64,000 nucleotides of DNA from Paenibacillus dendritiformis (GCF_945605565.1 NZ_OX216966.1:2410001-2474000); one strand, 5' to 3'. Numbered from the stretch's first letter, positions 8,842 to 18,113 are shown. Notes: generated by a model from the sequence alone, not told the origin. A program made the numbers and translations.

Positions 8842-10824
8842 ATGCGCTACAGACAGGTTCACCTCGATTTCCATACTTCGGAGCATATTTCTGATATCGG
8901 GAGAAAATTTTCTAAAAAGAATTTTCAAGAAATGCTGCAGCTGGGACATGTGGACTCGATAACCGTGTTCGCCAAATGCCATCACGGCTGGGCTTACTTC
9001 CCTTCGGAAACGAATGAAATTCATCCAGGGCTTGATTTTGACCTGCTCGGCGCTCAGATCGAAGCGGCGCACGAAATCGGCGTCAAGGTGCCAATTTATG
9101 TGTCTGTCGGCTTCGATGAGAAGCTCGCGTGGGAGAAGCCGCAATGGCTGATGCGGGACGAGGCGGACCGGATGAACTGGGTCGACTCTTTCATGAAGCC
9201 GGGATATCATCAATTTTGTCTGAATACGCCATATCTTGATCTGGTTATTGAGCAGGTGCAGGAAGTGGTGCGCAAGTATGACGGCGACGGCATTTTCCTC
9301 GACATTGTTGGCGAGCGGACGTGCTACTGCACGACCTGTCTGAAGCAAATGGAGGCGGACGGTCTGGATCCGCATAACAAGGAAGATGTGATCGCGAACG
9401 GTCGCCGCATTTACGCGAACTACACGGCGCGCATCCGGGAAGCGATCGACGCGATCAAGCCGGGCTTGCCGGTGTTCCATAACGCGGGCCATATTCATCA
9501 GGGGCGCCGCGATCTGATGGGCATGAACTCTCATCTTGAGCTGGAGTCGCTGCCGACCGGCGGGTGGGGGTATGATCATTTCCCGCTGTCTGCCCGCTAC
9601 GCGCAGCCAACCGGCTTCAACTTCCTTGGCATGACCGGGAAGTTCCATACCTTCTGGGGCGAATTCGGCGGTTACAAGCATCCGAACGCCTTGCGCTATG
9701 AGACGGCGCTGAGCCTGGCGAACGGCGCCCGCTGCTCGATCGGAGACCAGCTCCATCCTGGCGGACAGATGGACCGGGCGACATATGAGCTGATCGGGAA
9801 GGCGTACGCGGAAGTGAAGGCCAAGGAAGCATGGTGCGTGAACGCCGTCAACCATGCCGATGTCGCCCTGCTTACGGTAGAGGCCGCCGGCGTGCAGCAG
9901 GAAAGCGGAGCCATGTATTCCGGCAAAGTCGATATGGGCGCGGTCCGCATGCTGCTGGAAGGCAAAATCTTGTTCGATATCGTAGACCTCGAAAGCGACT
10001 GGAGCGGCTATAAGGTGCTCATTCTCCCGGATTCGATCGTGATGAAGGATACGATTGAGCCGAAGGTGGAAGCGTTCCTGGCTGCAGGGGGCAAAGTGCT
10101 GGCGTCCGGGCGTTCTGGCCTGAATGTCGAACTAACCCGGCAGATGCTGCCTCTCGGCTTCACCGATATCGGGCCGAATCCGTTCCGTCCGGATTATTTC
10201 CGTCCGCTCTGCGATGGAATGGCCAATCTCGGAGAAGCGGCGTATATCATGTACGGAGAAGGCCGTCGCATCGAGCTGACGGACGGCACCGAGCTCGGAA
10301 GAAGAGAGGATCCGTACTTCAACCGCCAGGCGTTCCGCTTCTGCTCCCATCAGCATGCGCCGAGTTCCGGGGAGGATGGCGGACCGGGCATGGTCGAATC
10401 CACGAAAGGGATTTATATCGCCTGGAACGTGTTTGAAGATTATGCGACGAAGGGCAGTCTCATATTGAAGGAAACGGTTCTGTTCGCGCTTCGCCGGCTG
10501 CTCGGCGATCAGGTCACGTTGAAGACGACGCTGCCTGCCCAGGGCGTGACGACGCTCCAGCACCAAGCAGCGGAGCGCCGCTATATCAATCACTTGCTGT
10601 ATGCTTCCCCCGTGAAGCGCGGCGAACGGGTCGAAATCATTGAAGATATGATTCCGCTCCAACAGGTCGAGGTGCAGCTTCGGCTGCCAGTGACGGAAGT
10701 GAAGCGGGTCTATCTGGCTCCGCAAATGACCGATATCGGGTTCAAGGCATCCGGGGGCGATGTGCAATTTACTGTACCTCAATTGGAATGCCACCAAATG
10801 GTCGTCGTAGAGTATAATGAGTAG
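8842..10824 (+). CDS. Putative glycoside hydrolase (TIM barrel plus beta-galactosidase-type trimerisation domain)
   Basis: A 660-residue cytoplasmic protein with no signal peptide. Residues 1-330 look like the putative glycosyl hydrolase group near GHL6: HLDFHTSEH, FAKCHHGWAYFPS, DGIFLDIVG and HNAGHIHQG. Residues about 340-560 resemble the GH42-type trimerisation fold (WSGYKVLILPDSIVMKDTIE, GGKVLASGRSGL). Such enzymes act on imported oligosaccharides; the sugar cannot be told here. AGGAGGATATT just before the ATG is a strong ribosome site. No transporter gene adjoins it. Asp and Glu residues in the FLDIVGE region are plausible catalytic candidates, which is inference only. Confidence 0.72.
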   Translation: MRYRQVHLDFHTSEHISDIGRKFSKKNFQEMLQLGHVDSITVFAKCHHGWAYFPSETNEIHPGLDFDLLGAQIEAAHEIGVKVPIYVSVGFDEKLAWEKPQWLMRDEADRMNWVDSFMKPGYHQFCLNTPYLDLVIEQVQEVVRKYDGDGIFLDIVGERTCYCTTCLKQMEADGLDPHNKEDVIANGRRIYANYTARIREAIDAIKPGLPVFHNAGHIHQGRRDLMGMNSHLELESLPTGGWGYDHFPLSARYAQPTGFNFLGMTGKFHTFWGEFGGYKHPNALRYETALSLANGARCSIGDQLHPGGQMDRATYELIGKAYAEVKAKEAWCVNAVNHADVALLTVEAAGVQQESGAMYSGKVDMGAVRMLLEGKILFDIVDLESDWSGYKVLILPDSIVMKDTIEPKVEAFLAAGGKVLASGRSGLNVELTRQMLPLGFTDIGPNPFRPDYFRPLCDGMANLGEAAYIMYGEGRRIELTDGTELGRREDPYFNRQAFRFCSHQHAPSSGEDGGPGMVESTKGIYIAWNVFEDYATKGSLILKETVLFALRRLLGDQVTLKTTLPAQGVTTLQHQAAERRYINHLLYASPVKRGERVEIIEDMIPLQQVEVQLRLPVTEVKRVYLAPQMTDIGFKASGGDVQFTVPQLECHQMVVVEYNE

Positions 10825-10864
10825 CAGCAGGACAGACATCCGGGAGTTATGAGGAGGAACCAAC

Positions 10865-11884
10865 TTGGTAGACTTGGGTAAAGTGTTAGTAGAAGAGTAT
10901 CGCGGCAATTGGTTGGAATGCGCGTACACCGGCCATATGGCCGGCGTGAACGAGCATGGGGAGACGCTGTTCACGGTGGGGGACGAGAACTATGTGAGCT
11001 TCATGCGATCGTCTTCGAAGCCGGTTCAGGCGCTGCCTGCCCTCATGGCGGGAGTGCCGGAGCATTACGGGTTGAGCGACGAGGAGATCGTGCTTATGAC
11101 GGCATCTCATCGGGCGCAAAAATTCCACGTCGAAGCGCTGGAATCGTTCATGCGCAAAACCGGCATCTCGGAGACTCAGTTCGTATGCAAGCCGACGTAT
11201 CCGCTGAACGGAGCGGCCCGCGACGAGCTGATCGCCCATGGCGAGCCTGCGCGCTCCATCTACCACAATTGCTCGGGCAAGCATCTCGGGGTGCTGGGGC
11301 TCTGCAAAATGAAGGGCTGGCCGACGGACAACTATGCCGAGCCGGACCATCCGGTTCAGCAGCAGGTGCTGTCTCTGATGTCCGCGCTCTCGGATGTGCC
11401 TGTCGAGAAGATCCGGCTGGGGACGGACGGCTGCGGCTTCCCGGTCTATGCGCTGCCGATTCGCAATATTGCGACGCTGTACTTGCGGCTTGCTTGTCCG
11501 GATCTGATTCCGGATGAGACGGTCCGAGCGGCCGTCATCCGCCTGACGACGTTGATGAACCGCTACCCGTTCTACGTATCCGGTACGCAGCTCATTTGCC
11601 CGACGCTTCTGCAGGACGACAACATCGTCGCCAAAGGCGGCGCCAAAGGGATCTACTGCTTCGGCTTGCGGAAAGAGCGCATGGGGATCGCCTTCAAGGT
11701 GATGGACGGATCCGAAGATCAATGGCCGCTCATCGTGGCCCATATTTTGAAGGAGATTCAATATCCGAACGCGGAGACGATCGAGCGTCTGCGGCAGCTC
11801 AGTCCGCCAGAGACGAAGAATGACAATGGCCGGGTCGTCGGCATGCGGGAAGCGAAGTTCAAATTGCAGTGGGTTACAAAATAA
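10865..11884 (+). CDS. Type II L-asparaginase (Rhizobium etli ReAV-like)
   Basis: A 339-residue member of the asparaginase II family, unrelated to bacterial AnsA/AnsB, hydrolysing L-asparagine to aspartate and ammonia. Motifs named for ReAV are present: SxxK in MRSSSKPVQALP, the zinc-site Cys and Lys in HNCSGKHLG, and GTDGCGFPVY with a further conserved Cys. Translation starts at a TTG, chosen because GAGGAGGAACC ends seven bases before it and no ATG with a site exists. It lies 40 bases after the hydrolase and is probably co-transcribed. A strong terminator follows. Confidence 0.88.
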   Translation: MVDLGKVLVEEYRGNWLECAYTGHMAGVNEHGETLFTVGDENYVSFMRSSSKPVQALPALMAGVPEHYGLSDEEIVLMTASHRAQKFHVEALESFMRKTGISETQFVCKPTYPLNGAARDELIAHGEPARSIYHNCSGKHLGVLGLCKMKGWPTDNYAEPDHPVQQQVLSLMSALSDVPVEKIRLGTDGCGFPVYALPIRNIATLYLRLACPDLIPDETVRAAVIRLTTLMNRYPFYVSGTQLICPTLLQDDNIVAKGGAKGIYCFGLRKERMGIAFKVMDGSEDQWPLIVAHILKEIQYPNAETIERLRQLSPPETKNDNGRVVGMREAKFKLQWVTK

Positions 11885-11904
11885 GAAGAAAGTATAAGTC
11901 TATA

Positions 11905-11948
11905 CCGTCTTGCCTGAAGGGATAACCTGAAGACAAGGCGGTTTTTTC
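11905..11948 (+). terminator. Terminator after the asparaginase gene
   Basis: Stem CCGTCTTG/CAAGGCGG with a T6 tail, twenty bases after the stop codon. Confidence 0.85.
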
Positions 11949-12014
11949 CATTCTTGTTCGTATATTGAAGTACGGAAAGCTAAGAAAAAAACATCGTTTT
12001 TCATCAAAAAAGAA

Positions 12015-12043
12015 TTGATTTTCAATATGTGGTCTGTTATATT
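12015..12043 (+). promoter_or_regulatory. Promoter of the tRNA Gly-Arg-Leu cluster
   Basis: TTGATT, 17 bases, TATATT, in AT-rich DNA about 75 bases before tRNA-Gly. Confidence 0.5.
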
Positions 12044-12118
12044 AATAAATGTCCTTCTTGAAGCATGCTCTCAGGGCAAGCCATGGAATGACGATGGACA
12101 GGCTGGATTAGCCGATGC

Positions 12119-12193
12119 GCGGACATAGCTCAGTGGTAGAGTATCGCCTTGCCAAGGCGAGGGTCGCGGGTTCGAATCCCGTTGTCCGCTCCA
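12119..12193 (+). tRNA. tRNA-Gly (GCC)
   Basis: Acceptor GCGGACA/TGTCCGC, anticodon loop TTGCCAA (GCC), encoded CCA. Confidence 0.97.
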
Positions 12194-12200
12194 GAAGAAT

Positions 12201-12277
12201 GCGCCCTTAGCTCAGCCGGATAGAGCGTTTGACTACGAATCAAAAGGTCGGGAGTTCGAATCTCTCAGGGCGCGCCA
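12201..12277 (+). tRNA. tRNA-Arg (ACG)
   Basis: Starts GCGCCCTTAGCTCAG, anticodon loop CTACGAA (ACG), encoded CCA. Confidence 0.96.
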
Positions 12278-12290
12278 GATAACTTCATAG

Positions 12291-12372
12291 GCCGGTGTGG
12301 CGGAATGGCAGACGCGCGCGACTCAAAATCGTGAGGGAAACCGTGGAGGTTCGAGTCCTCTCACCGGCACCA
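12291..12372 (+). tRNA. tRNA-Leu (CAA), integration target
   Basis: Acceptor GCCGGTG/CACCGGC, anticodon loop CTCAAAA (CAA), T-loop GGTTCGAGTCC, encoded CCA. The variable arm is short for a leucine tRNA, giving 82 nt in all. An integrase remnant follows directly on the opposite strand. Two other partial copies of this tRNA occur at 26938-26962 and 28248-28284, so its 3' half is the attachment site of integrative elements. Confidence 0.94.
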
Positions 12373-12373
12373 C

Positions 12374-13395
12374 ATTAACAACCAACAGTTCATTAGATAT
12401 AATTCTAATACTATGACCTAACCACTCTTGCACTTCTTTCATGCTGACGCCATTGCTCAAAAGCAGAGTGGCGCAGCTATGGCGAAGATCATGAAAACGT
12501 ATGTGTTGCATGCTGTTCTTCTTTAGTACAAGGGCAAAATGTTGAGTGATATAGTTAGGCTTAATTCGATCCCCCATAACATCCACATAAATATAACCAA
12601 TGTAATCTTTATAGTACGAATCCTTAAAGAGATGCTTGTTTCCTGCTGCTCCTTCATTTGCAGTATAAGTCATAAAAGGCATCTACAAGAGGCATAGTAC
12701 GGAGACTTGATTTGTTCTTTGTTCGATCCTTTTCAATCGTGATCAGCTTCCCATTCAGTGAACCAGAAGTGACGGTATGTTTGATCGTGATCGTTTTATT
12801 GACCAGATTAAATGACAGACCATTTTAGACCAACCACTTCACTACGCCTTAATCCATAAAATGCTCCCAGGATTACAGCCAGTTCAATCTTGGTGCCCTT
12901 CACAATTTCTAAAAGTTGATTAACTTCTGAGGCACTGTATGAACTGCCTACAAACGCTTCCTTCTTCGGACGAATGATCTTGTCAGCAGGATTGGAAGTG
13001 ATGCGCTCTGTGATATAAGCTTGTTGAAGTGCCGAACGAATATTGGCATGATAATGAATAACCGTGTTGGCACTTACACCCCAATCATTTAAGGCATGAC
13101 TGTAAAAATCCTGAATGTGATGAGCTCGATCCTCTGCTTCACCGTTTCCAGCCAATCCAGCATGTAATCCGAAAATAAGGTCTGGTCAACATCCAAGTTC
13201 TCTTCTTTACTTTGTTTTTCTTGTACTTTTTCGGTTTGTTCATTTGGTTTAAATTCAAAGTTTTTGCGGGTATCCATTAGTAAGGACTCCGCTCTTTTCT
13301 TGTTTCCTTTGACGGGCAAGGCCGTAGCAATCCATTTACTCTTCCGCTTTCCCTCCTCATCCTTATAATTTAGATCAATGTAAAAATGACCTTTT
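12374..13395 (-). pseudogene. Broken tyrosine integrase (Tn916/ICE type)
   Basis: Integrase pieces run in order but in several frames. The N-terminal part reads YKDEEGKRKSKWIATALPVK then GNKKRAESLL. A core-binding segment follows (SALQQAYITERITSNPADKI), then FYGLRRSEVVGLKW with the first catalytic Arg, then HDLRHSCATLLLSNGVSMKE with the His-x-x-Arg. At least three frameshifts are needed, near 13120-13150, 12820 and 12680. After WLGHS the sequence leaves the family and runs into the tRNA, so the nucleophilic Tyr is missing. Its position against the tRNA 3' end is that of an integrating element. It cannot make an active enzyme. Confidence 0.85.
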
Positions 13396-13657
13396 TTCCT
13401 AAAGCATTACAATAAGGGGGCGGTTGATGAGTCATTATATCGTGAAGATAAGCAATAACATGCATTTTGGGAATTTTATACGCTTTGCCAATTCTGAAGT
13501 GGTTGATCTTGTTGGCCTGTAAAAGCTCATATCCCGTCTTTGTACTAATTCCTCCAAGCATTTCACACATTTGTACGACATTGACTACGTCCGGATACTT
13601 TTGAAAGATGTGTGAATAAGCGTTTAATGTGTCGGGTGCAATACCAGAGTCATACAT
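13370..13657 (-). CDS. Excisionase-like small HTH protein
   Basis: About 95 residues, with an excisionase/AlpA-type helix-turn-helix (NVVQMCEMLGG, TGYELLQANKINHFRIGKAY). Such proteins bind near attachment sites and direct excision, and lie just before the integrase gene as here. ATG 13657 is chosen for AGAGAGGTG upstream; the longer frame to 13792 has no site. The last residues overlap the start of the integrase frame, so a small deletion or frameshift may have altered the end. It may be intact, but its integrase partner is dead. Confidence 0.62.
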   Translation of the reverse strand: MYDSGIAPDTLNAYSHIFQKYPDVVNVVQMCEMLGGISTKTGYELLQANKINHFRIGKAYKIPKMHVIAYLHDIMTHQPPPYCNALGKKVIFTLI

Positions 13658-13941
13658 AAACGTACACCTCTCTTCAAATACAAGGATTAGGGATATGTAT
13701 AACAAAAGAATGCGTTCCAAGCTGCGGATGGTTAGCCCACACATAGCTTCTTTATCAAAGCTCCCCCCCTCATCCGAGCGGGCTGCCCCCAATGCAGTGA
13801 TGCTGGCCAGGCAGAAGTATCATCATACCTCTTGCGGGTCATGGCGATCAGCCCACCACAGGCTGATTAAAAGCGGAAAAGAATCGCTCGAATCATGTCA
13901 TAGATTGTCTTGGCGCATCCGCTATCGTCGCTTCCTGCTAC

Positions 13942-14079
13942 TTAACAGGCACAAAAAGAACGTACTTTGTTCGGCTCATAATCGAGATTTTCCATTGCTT
14001 GAATAACATAACCAAGGCAGGCTCCATTTTTCCAACGCTCAACTTTCATATTCTGTAAGGCTCCTTCATTTCCATCCAT
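13942..14079 (-). CDS. Small conserved-looking protein, probably truncated
   Basis: A 45-residue frame starts at ATG 14079 after a good GGAGG site with 8-base spacing. It contains WKNGACLGYVIQAMENLDY, a sequence style I associate with small proteins of about 80-90 residues in Paenibacillus genomes. The frame closes early at SFCAC, and codable sequence seems to continue in another frame, so the C-terminus was probably lost by a frameshift. Function unknown. It belongs to the decayed element cargo. Confidence 0.45.
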   Translation of the reverse strand: MDGNEGALQNMKVERWKNGACLGYVIQAMENLDYEPNKVRSFCAC

Positions 14080-14682
14080 TAGTAGAACCTCCGCTTCGTA
14101 AAAGGGGAAGTAGCCGCGCGGTATGGTTGGCCTGTCCTTGGACAGTAATTTCAGCGCGGCGTCTTCCCGAGTTATATTAAAACGATGACCTGAACGAGCG
14201 GCGGTTCCGCCCCCATGGGAATTTCACCCCGCCCCATGCTGATGGCGCGACGGGTCAATGCTGTGAAGCGTTCAAACCGTAAGTATCATTATCCTATGTG
14301 TGGGATCGTCGCCTGGCAGACCTACCACTGTTCTGCTTGCCGTAGATGGTGTTTGTCGATCGTTCTCAAGCAATAAATCGCTGAAAAGTTATGGCGCACC
14401 CTATGGCTTGGCTCCTCCACACATGCAACAACGGCGATGGCCTCTAATTTCATTCCTGCTTGTTCTAGTCCATCAATAAACTGGATAAATGGGGTACCGT
14501 CAGCATTTCGGAAATTTTGTACGTTGAGCGAATTTCAACCTAAAAGAGTCGAATCCCTGCCACTCCCTCTTAAGGAAACGACCGGGCTAATCTCGTGCAC
14601 ATGATTTCGTCCAAAAAACCTATCGAACCACACTATTCAAACCAAATACCGACAACGCAACGTTGATTGTTCTTACTTTATT
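14080..14682. other. Non-coding, structured stretch of the decayed element
   Basis: No complete gene is visible over 600 bases. GC-rich inverted repeats occur around 14113-14165 (GCCGCGCGG near GCGCGGC, and CTGTCC-TT-GGACAG) and around 14195-14260. On the minus strand, 14322-14534 encodes a startless fragment including NADGTPFIQFIDGLEQAGMK then LEAIAVVACVEEPS, which looks like the remains of a gene I do not recognise. The GC-rich part could be a transfer or replication origin of the element, but nothing proves it. Confidence 0.4.
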
Positions 14683-15702
14683 TTAATCGCCTGTAACAGA
14701 AGTAGGGGCGGCATCTGTCGCTCGATCGGCCTTAAATCCGGAAGTGAGCAGCAAGACCAAAAATCCACCGGCGACGCCCCATAAAATCAAGGCGTTTGAG
14801 CCAACTGCGTCCAGTCCGCCGAAGTACATTACTTCCCGTAGCCCTCCTGCCGCGAACCGCAGCGGCGTCCACGAATAAATCCAATCTCGCGTCGTCTGCG
14901 ACAAGAACTCCGGAGCCATGTTCAGCAGCGGCATGGAGAAGAACATCAGCAGTACGAGCAGCGGTATTGCCCGGAATCCGATCCAATTCAGCAAGGAAGA
15001 TTGCAACAAGAAGAACGCCCATCCGGCCAACCATAAGAACAACCAGGTCTCCCCCGCGTTCGCCAGTTCCATGCCGTACCACGACGAAGCCATCCATATG
15101 GTGAAGCACGAGGCTATGCCGACGATCGCAAGTCCCCCGATAGCTTGCAGCGCGCTGACTGTCCATCTCCTTGAACCCGCGGCGACCGCCTTCTGGCTAG
15201 CCAGGAACAAGACTACTCCGGTCACCATGCTGCCGATCCATATAATCTGGGTAAACAAACCCGGCGCATTCCCCGACGCATTATTCACTCCCGGTGGATG
15301 CACGACTTCCTCCTGAACGTTCACTGGTGTCATTAAAGCTTTAGCCGTTTCAACCGTAATTTGCTCCGTTTGCTGTCCGATCTGCCCAAGCAGCTGCTGC
15401 AACAGTTCCCCGTTGATTATTTTCATCGCTTGCCCCATTGCCTGTCTTACGACCGTCGAGGCTTGGGTGTTCATACCCTCGTTGGAGATGATTTTCACAT
15501 CAGGGTGAATCGGCGAGTGAGTTGCTAACGAAAGTAAACCGCTGCTCAGATCCGCCGGCTGGTCAAGGATAACGAGGGCAACAGGGAGCTCCTTTGGCTT
15601 CGATCCAAGCACCGATCCCATCATCGCTACCCCGAATACGGTCAACACGATCAGGACGAGCACCATTCCCAGCCACATCATTTTTTGTGTCAGTATTTTC
15701 AT
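14683..15702 (-). CDS. YhgE/Pip-type (DUF3533-like) ABC-2 membrane protein
   Basis: 339 residues. One N-terminal membrane segment (WLGMVLVLIVLTVFGVAMMG), an extracytoplasmic region of about 130 residues, then five or six C-terminal membrane segments. This is the pattern of Pip/YhgE and SNG1-like proteins grouped with ABC-2 permeases; no ATPase lies beside it. The gene lies upstream of a sequence motif shared with the TetR/SnoaL gap, so TetR control is likely. Function is inferred to be export or envelope-related. Confidence 0.68.
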   Translation of the reverse strand: MKILTQKMMWLGMVLVLIVLTVFGVAMMGSVLGSKPKELPVALVILDQPADLSSGLLSLATHSPIHPDVKIISNEGMNTQASTVVRQAMGQAMKIINGELLQQLLGQIGQQTEQITVETAKALMTPVNVQEEVVHPPGVNNASGNAPGLFTQIIWIGSMVTGVVLFLASQKAVAAGSRRWTVSALQAIGGLAIVGIASCFTIWMASSWYGMELANAGETWLFLWLAGWAFFLLQSSLLNWIGFRAIPLLVLLMFFSMPLLNMAPEFLSQTTRDWIYSWTPLRFAAGGLREVMYFGGLDAVGSNALILWGVAGGFLVLLLTSGFKADRATDAAPTSVTGD

Positions 15703-15727
15703 GATCCTCTACTCCTCGTCTCTTTAT

Positions 15728-15765
15728 AATGAACATATTGTTGATTATCAACCGCAATGTTCATT
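15728..15765. promoter_or_regulatory. Inverted repeat before the Pip-type gene
   Basis: AATGAACAT (15728-15736) and ATGTTCATT (15757-15765) form perfect 9-bp arms 20 bases apart. The inner GAACATATTGTTGATTATC resembles the TetR-side site at 16772-16806. Confidence 0.45.
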
Positions 15766-15828
15766 TGTGAAGGTTCACGATATAATATGGCCGTACCACA
15801 CGGGCACTTCATTGCAATGAACAAAAAT

Positions 15829-15936
15829 AGCGTTGCTGCAACAACGCTTCTGTATCCATTTGATTACAAAAAATGATCACTCAAGTTGATTCGTCAAGCG
15901 AAAGACATCACCGTAAATAAATTCGGCGATGTCTTT
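15829..15936 (-). terminator. Two hairpins between the SnoaL and Pip genes
   Basis: AGCGTTG/CAACGCT (15829-15848) and AAAGACATC/GATGTCTTT (15901-15936). The second follows the minus-strand SnoaL gene by 24 bases and is its probable terminator. Tails are only moderately T-rich. Confidence 0.55.
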
Positions 15937-15959
15937 CTTGCGATTCAGCTACACAAACA

Positions 15960-16739
15960 TCAAAATCTACTGTTCGAATTTTTTCGTTTTTCTGCCGGCA
16001 ATATGGCCTCGATTACGTCCCAATGCTCAGCGATCTTTTCATCCTCTACGCGGAACAAATCATAGAAAGCAGTATGTTGACCATCAAATAGACCTTCACT
16101 CACTGTAAGAACAAAATTGCCTTGTCCGATTATTTGATGTACATGAGTATATTGAAACTCAATATTTCTCTCCTTCAGAGCCTGCAAAGCAGCGTGAAGA
16201 CCGGAAAGGCCGTCTGCAATGTGTGGACTATGCTGAATGTAGTTATCTCCATCAAAGTAAGAGGCAAGCAGGTCAGGGTTCTTCCCAAGCAAGATGTTCT
16301 CAACATAGCTTTTGACAAATACTTTGTTGGCATCCGTCTTGTTGATATCCTCAATCGTGACCGGTCCGTCAATCATCGTATGATTGCTTGGTGTCTTATC
16401 CTCCATCTCCTGCAAGTTGTCCCAATGCTCGACGATTAGTCCATTCTCAAAACGGAAGATATCAAAAACGGCTTTAGGGCCGTGAAAATCATATACAGAA
16501 TGAAGAGCTACATAATCTCCGTCGACTAAAGTTCGCTTAATGCTTACCTTTGTACCAATTTCCTTTAAATGATCAAGTGCACCAAGCATGGCTTCACGAC
16601 CATCTGGTAAAGCCTGGTTGTGCTGAATATATTGATCTGGATGAACGTAAGCCGTAATCGCTTCGGGGTTGCCGCTCCCAAAACTTTCCAGCACAGCGAC
16701 TGCCTTACGAACAAGCTCATTTTGATGGTTGAATGTCAT
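15960..16739 (-). CDS. Double SnoaL-like (NTF2-fold) protein
   Basis: 259 residues made of two SnoaL-type repeats. Each has the same layout: YVHPDQYIQHNQALPDGREA with AVFDIFRFENGLIVEHWDN in the first, and FDGDNYIQHSPHIADGLSG with AFYDLFRVEDEKIAEHWDV in the second. SnoaL-fold proteins are small-ligand enzymes or binders, often induced with efflux or oxidative-stress genes, so no exact reaction can be assigned. It is divergent from a TetR gene across a gap with a large inverted repeat and is probably its main target. Confidence 0.8.
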   Translation of the reverse strand: MTFNHQNELVRKAVAVLESFGSGNPEAITAYVHPDQYIQHNQALPDGREAMLGALDHLKEIGTKVSIKRTLVDGDYVALHSVYDFHGPKAVFDIFRFENGLIVEHWDNLQEMEDKTPSNHTMIDGPVTIEDINKTDANKVFVKSYVENILLGKNPDLLASYFDGDNYIQHSPHIADGLSGLHAALQALKERNIEFQYTHVHQIIGQGNFVLTVSEGLFDGQHTAFYDLFRVEDEKIAEHWDVIEAILPAEKRKNSNSRF

Positions 16740-16771
16740 TGGAAAATCCTCCTTAGAGTTTTTTAGTCATT

Positions 16772-16806
16772 AGATAAATAATGAACAATTTGTTGTTTAT
16801 TTATCT
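16772..16806. promoter_or_regulatory. Candidate TetR operator
   Basis: An inverted repeat with outer arms AGATAAATA/TTATTTATCT and inner arms AACAA/TTGTT lies between the divergent SnoaL and TetR genes, next to a TATAAT at about 16815. Confidence 0.55.
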
Positions 16807-16933
16807 GTTGCTCATTATAATAGAGGTTAATATAACGCTCAATATTCAATATTTTTAGTTTTGAAGGATAACAGACAACTCATAAAACTTTGTCGCTTAA
16901 CGACTCTAAATAAATTTAGGGGGAACGAAAACA

Positions 16934-17539
16934 ATGAACAAGAAAACGGACCTAAGAATACTGCGCACGAAACAATCGATTCGAAAGGCGTTTTATGAGC
17001 TTATTCAGGAAAAGGGATATGAAGCGATAACGATCCAGGATATTGCCGATAGGGCTATGATCAATCGAAACACTTTTTATCTCCACTACCAAAATAAGCC
17101 TGATTTATTAGATACGTGTATGAATGAATTGTTGAGCGAATTAAAGGATGCGGTCGTTCTTTGTCCCATCAGCATGAATCCTTTCAGTATTTCTCTACTC
17201 GAAACAGTCATGCAAACTATACTGGAACATATTTCCCTAAATATAACCTTTTACCATTCCATGTTGATTGAAGAGAATAGAATCTATCAGTTTCAAGCGA
17301 AAATGGAGAATATCATTAAAGATAAATTAATTGAGGGGTGGAAACCTGCTCAGGGAAACTCCCCATTAGCGATATCCAAGGAATTGCTGCTTGAGTACCT
17401 CGGATCGTCTTTCATGGGGATTGTAATTTGGTGGATTAAAAACGATAAACCCCTTCCTGCAGATGAAGTTTCATCTCAGTTTAGTAGAATCGTTGCCCAC
17501 GGGCATTTAAGAGCTGCAGGCATCACCGTTGAGGAATAA
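16934..17539 (+). CDS. TetR-family repressor
   Basis: 201 residues. The N-terminal TetR helix-turn-helix reads YEAITIQDIADRAMINRNTF then YLHYQNKPDLLD. The C-terminal ligand domain is of the type in TetR proteins with a late conserved LEYLGSSFMGIVIWWI segment. It is AT-richer than the flanking backbone, which fits acquired DNA. AGGGGGAACG precedes the ATG. It probably represses itself, the double SnoaL gene and perhaps the Pip-type gene, since all share a GAACA-ATTGTTG motif upstream. Confidence 0.85.
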   Translation: MNKKTDLRILRTKQSIRKAFYELIQEKGYEAITIQDIADRAMINRNTFYLHYQNKPDLLDTCMNELLSELKDAVVLCPISMNPFSISLLETVMQTILEHISLNITFYHSMLIEENRIYQFQAKMENIIKDKLIEGWKPAQGNSPLAISKELLLEYLGSSFMGIVIWWIKNDKPLPADEVSSQFSRIVAHGHLRAAGITVEE

Positions 17540-18113
17540 AATTAGCGAGGGTAGAAGGAGCACAGGTACTAAGCAGGTATATTATTACTGCATAGAAACA
17601 TTGAAATCTCTATCTTACTATCTATCCAATTTGAGTTTCATAAAAACATCCGAAAACGGTGAGTATTCGGAACTTGTGATTTTCGAGGCTATTCCCTGAA
17701 TGAAATGATTATCTATTCAGGGTGCACAAAAAAAGCAATACCAGACATATTTGCCTGAAGCTGCATTGACAGATGTATTCATGTTACTCTAAAGAGGAAT
17801 GCTTTCTATACATTCATTAACGCTCTTATTACTAAGCAGAATAAACGAATCCATTCCTCTGAAGTTAGTTGGTAATATCTCACGTTTTCCATATGCAAAG
17901 CATTTCTCCAAAAAATAACGCTGTTTTCGTAAAAATTGTTGCTATTTATTTAAATGAGGTAAAATAGAATTACTGTTACTTCACTGAACTATCTGGCAGT
18001 TATTTTTAATCAAGCGGTCTTGACTATTTTGAATCACACGGAGTTTTGGATTTCAATCATATGCTTACGAGATGTTTGGAGGAAGTCTAGTTAATATCAA
18101 GAACAACATGTTA
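17540..18113. other. Gene-free AT-rich gap
   Basis: No credible gene on either strand. CCCTGAAT/ATTCAGGG at about 17693-17721 forms a hairpin 150 bases past the TetR stop. TTGTTG, 17 bases, TAAAAT near 17938-17966 looks promoter-like but leads to no recognisable gene. Confidence 0.5.

Noticed and set aside
17929..17970. Promoter for a small RNA in the gap after the TetR gene
   Set aside because: Box matches are modest and neither a structured transcript nor a terminator follows.
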